In this document: piece after piece, positions 25,157-31,725 of the stretch
Numbering within the stretch: position 1 is the first letter of the stretch
Layout of the letters: each line of letters opens with the position of its first letter
Source of the DNA: Microcystis sp. T1-4
GTDB lineage: Bacteria; Cyanobacteriota; Cyanobacteriia; Cyanobacteriales; Microcystaceae
DNA length: 35,418 nt
Reading direction: 5' to 3'
Assembly (NCBI RefSeq): GCF_000297435.1
Contig: NZ_CAIP01000031.1
Span: 1-35,418 of the forward strand
Notes under the pieces: model-generated
The model's database searches: none
What the model was told of the DNA's origin: nothing
The model's input: only the letters and a program-made list of their open reading frames with translations
Program-made: the position numbers and the translations under genes

Positions 25157-25191
25157 TAAAAAAGGGAAAGAGCGATGCTCCTCCCTTTTTT
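25157..25191 (-). terminator. Rho-independent terminator of the HLIP gene
   Basis: On the minus strand AAAAAAGGGAGGAGC, a 3-nt loop and GCTCTTTCCCTTTTTT form a near-perfect stem ending in a T run, about 50 bp after the HLIP stop codon. The A/T-rich base also makes it bidirectional in principle. Confidence 0.85.
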
Positions 25192-25239
25192 GATAATTTA
25201 TTCAAGTTGATTGTAGATGCACAGCAATCGAGGCTGAAA

Positions 25240-25383
25240 TTACATCAAGCCTAATTGAGCAAGGATGCCTTTGTGGGTTAAGTATTCCGTAGCTACGCCA
25301 ATAACGAAACCGAGCATGGCTAAACGACCATTCCAGTTTTCAGCGAAAGCGGTGAAGCCGAGTTTGTTTTCTTGCTTATCCAT
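25240..25383 (-). CDS. High-light-inducible protein (HLIP)
   Basis: The 47-aa protein has the single chlorophyll-binding helix motif ENWNGRLAMLGFVIGVATEYLT (ExxNGRxAMxGF), followed by THKGILAQLGLM. HLIPs sit in the thylakoid membrane, bind chlorophyll and carotenoid, and protect photosystem II assembly intermediates under light stress. AGGAAGG lies about 8 bp before the ATG, and a strong terminator follows, so it is a single-gene transcript. Induction by high light is expected for the family but is not read from the sequence. Confidence 0.93.
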   Translation of the reverse strand: MDKQENKLGFTAFAENWNGRLAMLGFVIGVATEYLTHKGILAQLGLM

Positions 25384-25659
25384 GGTGAATTGCCTTCCTA
25401 TAAGAAAATTGCGTTTAAGTCAAGTGCTTGATATTTAATGTAACATAACTTTTCAGACTATGCAACATTTCTTTACATAAATTTTATTGATGTTAACCAT
25501 AAACTTTTATGGGGGTAGGGTCAAGGGTAGGCAATGGCGGCCAAAAATCAAGCCTGATCTCAGTTGTAGGACTAAATAACCGTTTTCCCATCCCTGACCG
25601 AAAAAGATTACAATCAAGCGAAAGGTCAAGAATCGATCGCCATCGAGCGAGGAGTGAAT

Positions 25660-27222
25660 ATGCGCGCCTTACTGATTTATCCCGTTTTTCCGCCGACTTT
25701 CTGGTCCTATAACAAAATTCTGGAATTAGTTGATCGCAAAGTCTTACTTCCCCCCCTGGGTATGGTGACGGTGGCGGCGATTTTACCGCAGGAATGGGAA
25801 TTTAAACTGGTCGATCGCAATATTCGGGCGGTGACAGAAGCAGAATGGGACTGGGCCGAAATAGTGATTCTTTCCGGCATGATTGTGCAACGTCAAGATT
25901 TAATCGAGCAAATTCACGAAGCCAAGCAACGGGGTAAACTGGTGGCTGTGGGTGGTCCCTATCCCACTTCTATCCCCCACGAAGTGGCTGAGGCCGATTT
26001 TCTGATTCTCGATGAGGGAGAAATCACCATTCCGATGTTTGTGGAAGCATTGGCAAGAGGAGAAACCAAAGGTGTTTTCCGCACCACAGAAAAACCCGAT
26101 GTGACAATTACCCCGGTTCCACGCTACGATCTGCTCGATTTTGAAGCTTATGATTCCATGTCAGTGCAGTTTTCGCGGGGCTGTCCCTTCCAGTGCGAAT
26201 TTTGCGATATTATCGTTCTCTATGGTCGTAAACCCCGCACCAAAACCCCCGCACAATTATTAAAAGAATTAGATTATCTCTACGAATTAGGTTGGCGTCG
26301 GGGCGTGTTCATGGTGGATGATAATTTTATCGGTAACAAGCGCAACGTTAAATTACTCCTCAAAGAATTAAAGGTTTGGCAAGAAGAACACCAGTACCCT
26401 TTCCGGTTTAACACGGAAGCGTCGGTGGATTTAGCCGCCGATCCCGAATTAATGGCTATGATGGTTGATTGTTACTTTGATGCGGTCTTTTTAGGTATTG
26501 AAACCCCCGACGAAGAAAGTTTACAATTAACCAAAAAATTCCAAAATACCCGTAGTTCGTTAACCGAGACGGTAGAAAAGATTATTAAAGCAGGATTGCG
26601 CCCCATGGCGGGATTTATCATCGGTTTTGATGGCGAGAAAAAAGGAGCGGCCGATCGCATTATTAATTTTGTCGAAGAAGCAGCCATTCCCACGGCTCTA
26701 TTTGGAATGTTACAAGCTTTACCCAATACCGCTCTATGGACTCGCTTGGAAAAAGAAGGACGACTACGATTAACGGGGAAACAGGACATTAACCAAAGTA
26801 CCCTGATGAATTTCGTTCCCACCCGGCCGATCGAAGATATTGCCACAGAATATATTGAAGCCTTCTGGAAATTGTACGATCCGGAGGTATTTCTCGATCG
26901 CACCTATCGCTGTTTCCTGAAATTAGGCGCACCTAAAGCGAAACCAGCCTTTAAACTGCCTCGCCGGGCCGATCTCTATGCCCTAGCGGTAATTATCTGG
27001 CGACAGGGCTTTAAACGTTCCACGCGCTGGAAATTCTGGCAGAATTTATTCGGTATTTTGCGCCATAATCCCGCCAACGCCGAACACTATATCACTGTCT
27101 GCGCCCACAACGAGCATTTCCTGGAATACCGTCAGATTGTCCGGGATGAAATTACGGCACAATTAGCCGAATTCCAGCGCCAAGAGGCATTAATAGCGGA
27201 AAAAACCGCCATAGCGGCCTAA
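25660..27222 (+). CDS. B12-binding-domain radical SAM protein (DUF4070 type)
   Basis: The 520-aa protein has an N-terminal cobalamin-binding-like Rossmann domain (PPLGMVTVAAILP, then VAVGGPYPTSIPHE, about residues 35-135). A radical SAM core follows with the 4Fe-4S motif CPFQCEFC (Cys175, Cys179, Cys182), and then a DUF4070-like C-terminal part. Related proteins methylate unactivated carbons or perform other lipid and cofactor chemistry; the substrate is not evident here. The ATG at 25660 follows GAGGAG at 6 bp; a GTG two codons earlier is less likely. It is a single gene, with a hairpin after the stop codon. Confidence 0.87.
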   Translation: MRALLIYPVFPPTFWSYNKILELVDRKVLLPPLGMVTVAAILPQEWEFKLVDRNIRAVTEAEWDWAEIVILSGMIVQRQDLIEQIHEAKQRGKLVAVGGPYPTSIPHEVAEADFLILDEGEITIPMFVEALARGETKGVFRTTEKPDVTITPVPRYDLLDFEAYDSMSVQFSRGCPFQCEFCDIIVLYGRKPRTKTPAQLLKELDYLYELGWRRGVFMVDDNFIGNKRNVKLLLKELKVWQEEHQYPFRFNTEASVDLAADPELMAMMVDCYFDAVFLGIETPDEESLQLTKKFQNTRSSLTETVEKIIKAGLRPMAGFIIGFDGEKKGAADRIINFVEEAAIPTALFGMLQALPNTALWTRLEKEGRLRLTGKQDINQSTLMNFVPTRPIEDIATEYIEAFWKLYDPEVFLDRTYRCFLKLGAPKAKPAFKLPRRADLYALAVIIWRQGFKRSTRWKFWQNLFGILRHNPANAEHYITVCAHNEHFLEYRQIVRDEITAQLAEFQRQEALIAEKTAIAA

Positions 27223-27230
27223 TTATTCCG

Positions 27231-27253
27231 AGGATGGGTTATTTACCCATCCT
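27231..27253 (+). terminator. Hairpin after the radical SAM gene
   Basis: AGGATGGGT and ACCCATCCT form a perfect 9-bp stem with a 5-nt loop, nine bases after the stop codon. The T run is weak (GAACATTTTC). It probably marks the transcript end. The rest of the gap to 27482 is A+T-rich and holds no recognisable gene. Confidence 0.5.
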
Positions 27254-27482
27254 GAACATTTTCTGTCCTGATGGTGGACGATCAATAAATCAATAATATT
27301 CCTAGTTTTCTGGTTAAAAATTCCCTCAATCTCTGCCAAAGCAATTCAGTATAAATTCTTAATTTTCTAGATATAATTACATTTTTTCCCTAAAATGTTA
27401 GCTGGAATACTGAATAAATCGAGAAAATCTGGATAAAGCCAGTATTTTTAGCTCCTTAACCCTATCAATCAAGCTAAAATCA

Positions 27483-28562
27483 ATGATTACTCGTCAAGAA
27501 CTTAAGAAACTACAATCCCTAACTCAAATACCCGCCCTTTCCATTCTCTTACCTACCCATCGCACCTCACCGGATAACAAACAAGACCCTATTCTCGTTA
27601 AAAATTTGGTCGATGAAGCAAAGCACCGATTATCGGCAGAATTCTCTAAACGTGAAATCGAACCTTTGTTCGAGCGCCTCGATAGTCTCGTGGCTGAAAT
27701 AGATTATCCTTATACTCTAGATGGATTAGCTCTCTATATTGGTCCGGATATTGCCAAGCTTTATAACTTGCCTTTTTCTGTCCAGGCAAGAGTTGTCATC
27801 GATAAAACCTTTGCCACACGGGATTTAGTTTATGGATTACATCGAGAACAACCCTATTGGCTGTTACTATTAAGTCAGGGTTCTACTCGTTTAATCTCAG
27901 CTACAGGAGAAACTCTCGAAGAAATTCGCGATCAGAATTTTCCCTTAGAAATGACTGGACCGGGGGCCACCGCACCACTGCCCTTTGATGCCGATACCAG
28001 TTATCTAGATGATAGAATCCGGCGATTTTTCCAGCAGGTAGATAATGCTCTGGGTGAATACATTGACATTGATGATTCTTCCCCTTTGATTGTGGGTGGA
28101 GTGGTTCGTCAAATTTCCTTCTTTCAAGAAGTTTCACAGTACACATCAGCAATTGTTGGCACTTTAACCGGCAATTTTGACAAAACCTCACTGCCAGAAT
28201 TAATTCCGCAAGTATTGCCGATTATGCATTCAGTGCGTCAGACTCAAAAAACTGAAGCCCTGCAAGCTTTGGACGCGGCAGTCAGCGCTCAAAAAGTTAT
28301 CTCTACCCTGGGAGAAGTGTGGCGTTTAGCGCAGGAAGGTCGAGGAAAATTGTTATTAGTGGATAAAAATTACCATGTACCCGCAGTTTTAAGCGAAAAC
28401 GGTGATTTGATACTGGTGGAAAACGTCGGTGGTACGGAGGTAATCGATGATGCAGTGGATGAAATTATCGAAGTGGTATTGGCCAAGGGAGGACGTGTAG
28501 CTTTAGTCGATGAAGATTCCTTGAACGATTACCAAAAAATTGCCTTAATTTTGCGTTATTAG
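27483..28562 (+). CDS. baeRF3-type release-factor-like protein
   Basis: The 359-aa protein matches the bacterial archaeo-eukaryotic release factor (eRF1-like) group, family 3. The start is MITRQELKKLQSLTQIPALSILLPTHRT, a central block is YWLLLLSQGSTRLI, and the C-terminal block is RGKLLLVDKNYHVPAVL followed by VDEIIEVVLAKGGRVALVD, an L7Ae/eRF1 domain-3-like pattern. Such proteins are inferred to act on ribosomes in hibernation or rescue; direct function is poorly known. It is a single gene. Its stop codon is only 2 bp from the convergent moaE stop. Confidence 0.8.
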   Translation: MITRQELKKLQSLTQIPALSILLPTHRTSPDNKQDPILVKNLVDEAKHRLSAEFSKREIEPLFERLDSLVAEIDYPYTLDGLALYIGPDIAKLYNLPFSVQARVVIDKTFATRDLVYGLHREQPYWLLLLSQGSTRLISATGETLEEIRDQNFPLEMTGPGATAPLPFDADTSYLDDRIRRFFQQVDNALGEYIDIDDSSPLIVGGVVRQISFFQEVSQYTSAIVGTLTGNFDKTSLPELIPQVLPIMHSVRQTQKTEALQALDAAVSAQKVISTLGEVWRLAQEGRGKLLLVDKNYHVPAVLSENGDLILVENVGGTEVIDDAVDEIIEVVLAKGGRVALVDEDSLNDYQKIALILRY

Positions 28563-28564
28563 AC

Positions 28565-29008
28565 CTAATGGGCCGTTTCACAAGCCCCAATACTAACCCA
28601 TTGACTAGAACCATCAGACCAGTATTCTTTTTTCCAGATGGGGGCATTATGCTTGAGAGTATCAATAGCATAACGACAGGCTGCGAAAGCTTCCCCGCGA
28701 TGGGGACAACCCACCGCTACTAAGACGCTAATTTCTCCGATTTGTAGCTTACCAGTGCGATGGTGAATGACAACTCGATTGGTATCGGGCCAAGTTTGCC
28801 GAATTTGCCGAGCAATTTGCCGGAAAACCTCGATCGCCATGGGTTCGTAGGCCTGATAATCAAGACAAATAACCGGTTTACCGTCGGTTTGCTCCCGTAC
28901 AGTGCCACTCATTAGTACAACAGCACCATTAGCCCCATCATCGGCTAATTGATATACTTCCTGCAAAGATAAGGGAGCAAAACTGACGCGAAAACTATCT
29001 GGTGTCAT
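28565..29008 (-). CDS. moaE: Molybdopterin synthase catalytic subunit
   Basis: The 147-aa protein is MoaE, which with MoaD transfers sulfur to precursor Z in molybdenum cofactor synthesis. Family marks are GAVVLMSGTVRE, CLDYQAYEPMA, HRTGKLQIGEISVLVAV, HRGEAFAACRYAIDTLK and PIWKKEYW, which carries the active-site Lys. Length is normal. No other moa gene is nearby. Its 3' end is almost touching baeRF3, so the two transcripts must terminate inside each other. G-rich tandem repeats lie directly upstream of the start codon. Confidence 0.95.
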   Translation of the reverse strand: MTPDSFRVSFAPLSLQEVYQLADDGANGAVVLMSGTVREQTDGKPVICLDYQAYEPMAIEVFRQIARQIRQTWPDTNRVVIHHRTGKLQIGEISVLVAVGCPHRGEAFAACRYAIDTLKHNAPIWKKEYWSDGSSQWVSIGACETAH

Positions 29009-29038
29009 GGATGAGGGGATCGGGGAGTGGGGAAGTGG

Positions 29039-29167
29039 GGGGGGTGGGGAGATGGGAATTATGAATTATGAATTATGAATTGGGGGGTGGGGAGATGGGA
29101 ATTATGAATTATGAATTATGAATTGGGGGGTGGGGAGATGGGAATTATGAATTATGAATTATGAATT
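29039..29167. repeat. 43-bp compound tandem repeat (three units)
   Basis: Each unit is GGGGGGTGGGGAGATGGG plus three AATTATG heptamers and AATT. Units start at 29039, 29082 and 29125, with exactly 43-bp period. The third is extended by one more heptamer. The G runs could form G-quadruplexes on the plus strand. A GGGGTGTAGGGTGTGG tract follows to about 29233. Confidence 0.85.
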
Positions 29168-29239
29168 ATGAATTGGGGGGGGAAGTGGGGAAGTGGGGTG
29201 TAGGGTGTGGGGTGTGGGGTGTAGGGTGTGGGGAAGGAA

Positions 29240-29404
29240 ACCTCTTTCATCTCTGGTGGTGAAAATTTTTTCAAGAAGACAATTGCTGTCAAACCAGCAA
29301 GCCGAGTATTTTGGATGTATTTGTACTTCCTTGATCTGTTTGTCTTTGAGTCTTTCAGTCAATGGGAATTTTAAGGAACCCATCCTTAACTTTAATCCTG
29401 GCAA
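29240..29404 (-). pseudogene. TnpB-like (IS200/IS605 OrfB) fragment
   Basis: On the minus strand this reads LKLRMGSLKFPLTERL followed by KDKQIKEVQIHPKYSACWF. That resembles the beta-rich N-terminal part of some TnpB proteins, where a K-x-x-E-V-x-I-x-P-K-Y pattern is common. There is no start codon context, an in-frame TGA lies just upstream (29408-29410), and the downstream part runs into low-complexity sequence. It is a fossil fragment at best, but an IS200/IS605-like end is near at 29634. Confidence 0.4.
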
Positions 29405-29581
29405 TAATCAGGGGGAAATGTCCGTCCGATCCAAAGCAGAACGTAGGTTGGGTTGAAGCATGAAACCCAACGCCCGATTATGTTACGCTACCGCTAACCC
29501 ATCCTACAAATAATTGTGCCTCCCTACTTAACTTTAATCCTGGCAATAATCAGGGGGAAATGTCCGTCCGATCCAAAGCAG
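29385..29581. repeat. 55-bp perfect direct duplication flanking element copy C
   Basis: Positions 29385-29439 and 29527-29581 are identical over 55 bp (CTTAACTTTAATCC ... CCAAAGCAG). They bracket the 91-bp truncated repeat (29440-29530), sharing CTTA with its right end. This is much longer than a normal transposition target duplication. The TnpB-like fragment extends into the left copy. Confidence 0.9.
29440..29530 (+). mobile_element. 91-bp left-truncated TAAGTAG repeat, copy C
   Basis: The sequence starts at AACGTAGGTTGGGTTGAAGC, that is base 32 of the 122-bp form, and runs to the normal right end CCTCCCTACTTA. The truncation point is identical to that of copy D at 31608. Both internal hairpins are kept. 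Confidence 0.85.
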
Positions 29582-29633
29582 TCAGGGAGTTAAAAGTTTT
29601 CACTGTAGCTTTAGTGTATAGTGAAATATTCTC

Positions 29634-29670
29634 AACGTCAAGCCGTCCTAAAAGGCCGGGGTTTCAAACC
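29634..29670 (+). mobile_element. Solo IS200/IS605-like right end
   Basis: The sequence aligns without gaps to 71-108 (30 of 37 identical). It contains CCGTCCTAAAAGGCCGG, a hairpin with one mismatch, and GGGGTTTCAAACC. It ends 11 bp before the rdgB start codon. No TnpB frame in this orientation remains to its left. Confidence 0.5.
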
Positions 29671-29681
29671 GATTATTTTCG

Positions 29682-30275
29682 ATGAAAAAATTAATTCTAG
29701 CCACGAGTAACCCGGGTAAATTAGCAGAGATAGGGGAATACTTAACCGATATCGACCTAGAATTGCAGTTAAAACCCGATGATTTAGAGATAGAGGAAAC
29801 CGGGGCGACTTTTGCCGAAAATGCCTATTTAAAAGCTGCTCAAATTGCCCTAACTTTGGGAGAATGGTCGATCGCTGATGATTCGGGATTGGAAGTAACC
29901 GGGTTAGGAAATGCCCCGGGGATTTACTCGGCCCGCTATGGTAAAAATGATCGAGAAAGAATCGATCGCCTAGTCAGAGAATTAGGGGATAATCAAGATC
30001 GTTCGGCCCGTTTTGTCTGTGTAATTGCGATCGCACGTCCCGATGGTGAGATTGCCTTGAGCGCCACAGGAATCTGCACGGGAGAAATTCTCACCAGTAC
30101 TAGGGGTGAGGGTGGTTTTGGTTACGATCCGATTTTTTATGTCCCCGAATACGCTTTAACCTTTGCGGAAATGCCTCCCGAATTAAAAAGAAAAATTAGC
30201 CACCGAGGACGAGCTTTTGAGCAATTGCTGCCCCATCTCAAGACTCTCGCGGGTACAAATTCATTAAGGCTCTGA
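29682..30275 (+). CDS. rdgB: RdgB/HAM1-type dITP/XTP pyrophosphatase
   Basis: The 197-aa enzyme hydrolyses non-canonical purine triphosphates (dITP, XTP) to monophosphates and cleans the nucleotide pool. Motifs are ATSNPGKLAEI (substrate pocket), ETGATFAENAYLKA, ADDSGLEV with the catalytic Asp, GGFGYDPIF and KISHRGRAF. It is complete. The start lies 11 bp after an IS-like end, so its promoter may have been altered by an old insertion. Its 3' end overlaps lipA, on the other strand, by 38 bp. Confidence 0.95.
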   Translation: MKKLILATSNPGKLAEIGEYLTDIDLELQLKPDDLEIEETGATFAENAYLKAAQIALTLGEWSIADDSGLEVTGLGNAPGIYSARYGKNDRERIDRLVRELGDNQDRSARFVCVIAIARPDGEIALSATGICTGEILTSTRGEGGFGYDPIFYVPEYALTFAEMPPELKRKISHRGRAFEQLLPHLKTLAGTNSLRL

Positions 30276-31113
30276 CTTGTTCAGCATGATAAGAGCTTCT
30301 TGTCAAGGGACTCGCAACAATTTGTAAAAATCCCAGAGATTCCCCATATTCGCGCCAAGCGTGGAACTGTTCGGGGGTGACAAATTCCTGCACACCGAGA
30401 TGTTTTGGCGATGGTTGCAGATACTGCCCGATGGTGAGAATATCACAATCAACGGCCCGTAAATCGCGCATTACTTGGCGCACTTCCTCGTCGGTTTCCC
30501 CCAATCCCACCATAATGCCCGATTTTGTGTAGGTAGCGGGAACAATGGCGCGAGCGCGCTGCAATAATTCCAGAGAACGCTGGTAATCACCCTGGGGACG
30601 CACACGACGGTAGAGACGGGGAACAGTTTCGGTATTGTGGTTTAAAACTTCAGGTTTAGCGGCAAGAATTAAAGCTAAAGCCTCCCAATTGCCGCAAAGA
30701 TCGGGAATCAGCACTTCGATGGTGGTTTTTGGGGAAATGCGGCGAATTTCCTCGATACAACGGACAAATTGACTAGCGCCTCCATCGGCCAAATCATCGC
30801 GATTGACAGAAGTGATCACTACATGATTAAGATCAAGACGTTGCACGGCTGCCGCTAGTCGCAGGGGTTCCGTGGAGTCTAAAGGTTGCGGTTTTTTCTC
30901 AAAATCGATGTCACAGTAAGGACAGGCGCGAGTGCAAGCAGGACCCATAATTAAAAAGGTAGCCGTCCCCGCGTGGAAACATTCGCCGATATTGGGACAG
31001 GAAGCCTCCTCACAAACGGTATTTAAGCCTAAATCGCGTAAAACTTCCTTAACACTGCCGACTCGCTGCCATTGCGGTGCTTTTACCCGTAACCACTCTG
31101 GTTTTACCGTCAC
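30238..31113 (-). CDS. lipA: Lipoyl synthase
   Basis: The 291-aa radical SAM enzyme inserts two sulfurs into octanoyl-protein. The auxiliary cluster motif CEEASCPNIGEC (Cys34, Cys39, Cys45) and the radical SAM motif CTRACPYC (Cys60, Cys64, Cys67) are intact, and HVVITSVNRDDLADGGA and HNTETVPRLYRRVRP are typical. The length is normal for the family. The start is GTG, with GGAG about 12 bp upstream. It converges on rdgB with a 38-bp overlap and is divergent from the tRNA-Pro gene. Confidence 0.96.
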   Translation of the reverse strand: MTVKPEWLRVKAPQWQRVGSVKEVLRDLGLNTVCEEASCPNIGECFHAGTATFLIMGPACTRACPYCDIDFEKKPQPLDSTEPLRLAAAVQRLDLNHVVITSVNRDDLADGGASQFVRCIEEIRRISPKTTIEVLIPDLCGNWEALALILAAKPEVLNHNTETVPRLYRRVRPQGDYQRSLELLQRARAIVPATYTKSGIMVGLGETDEEVRQVMRDLRAVDCDILTIGQYLQPSPKHLGVQEFVTPEQFHAWREYGESLGFLQIVASPLTRSSYHAEQVRALMNLYPRES

Positions 31114-31214
31114 GCCTGAACTACTCCGATAATTTTTGCCTATATCTGTAATATCCTAGCAAGTCTCGACCCAATCAAGGCCGAATATGCTATGATAATT
31201 TAGCTAAAAACTTT

Positions 31215-31288
31215 CGGGATGTAGCGCAGCTTGGTAGCGCACTTCGTTCGGGACGAAGGGGCCGCAGGTTCGAATCCTGTCATCCCGA
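31215..31288 (+). tRNA. tRNA-Pro (CGG)
   Basis: The cloverleaf folds cleanly: acceptor CGGGATG/CATCCCG, D arm with GCGC AGCTTGGTA GCGC, anticodon stem CTTCG/CGAAG with loop TTCGGGA (anticodon CGG), T arm CAGG TTCGAAT CCTG, discriminator A. CCA is not encoded. No intron is present. Confidence 0.95.
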
Positions 31289-31490
31289 TTAAAGACAATC
31301 AAGGGGAGAGGCAAAATAGGCTCTCTTGGGTTTGCTGGGTAAAATGTATTCTAGGATATAGTCCTGCTGGCGAGGGAGTGGAAAGAACCACTCCAGACAC
31401 AGAGGACACAAAGATCGATCGCTCCTATATGGGTTAAACTGATCACACCAAGAATAAGAGAGTCCAAAATCTATCTTCTCTTTGATTATA
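31289..31490. repeat. Intergenic with dispersed repeat copies
   Basis: No gene is seen. About 31389-31463 is the second copy of the repeat at 15448-15547, without its 24-bp palindromic insert. About 31466-31498 is a short relative of the repeat end at 17165-17201. A hairpin GAGTGG...CCACTC (31376-31393) lies between. Confidence 0.6.
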
Positions 31491-31516
31491 ACTACTTATT
31501 TACCTCCTCTAAGCCC

Positions 31517-31624
31517 ATGTCTAGATTATTAATCAGCCAGTATCAGGCGGAAGTTGAGAAGATTGTCCAATATGGCGGCAGTCGCAAGGAAACTTCGATT
31601 AGAGTAGAACGTAGGTTGGGTTGA
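31517..31624 (+). pseudogene. Duplicated 5' end of the type ISP-like gene, broken by the repeat
   Basis: ATG at 31517 starts the same 29 codons as the intact gene at 31726, then reads into element copy D and stops at TGA 31622-31624 after 35 codons. It is the upstream half of the insertion duplication. It keeps the original upstream DNA, so the native promoter may now make a short peptide before, or instead of, the full gene. Confidence 0.85.
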
Positions 31625-31698
31625 AGCATGAAACCCAACGCCCGCATGGGTTACGCTACCGCTAACCCATCCTACAAATAATTGTGCCTACCTACTTA
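31608..31698 (+). mobile_element. 91-bp left-truncated TAAGTAG repeat, copy D
   Basis: It starts AACGTAGGTTGGGTTGAAGC and ends GTGCCTACCTACTTA, exactly 91 bp and truncated at the same base as copy C. It differs from copy A by very few bases, suggesting recent movement. Confidence 0.88.
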
Positions 31699-31725
31699 AC
31701 TACTTAATTTACCTCCTCTAAGCCC

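Noticed and set aside
26472..26903. Minus-strand 143-aa frame inside the radical SAM gene
   Set aside because: It is antisense to a conserved gene and shows no domain.
29039..29167. CRISPR array or VNTR gene
   Set aside because: The 43-bp units are made of heptamers and G runs with no spacers, and no frame is conserved across them.
29602..29630. rdgB promoter with TATAGT as the -10 box
   Set aside because: TATAGT is present at 29617-29622, but no -35 box lies at acceptable spacing, so I do not list it.
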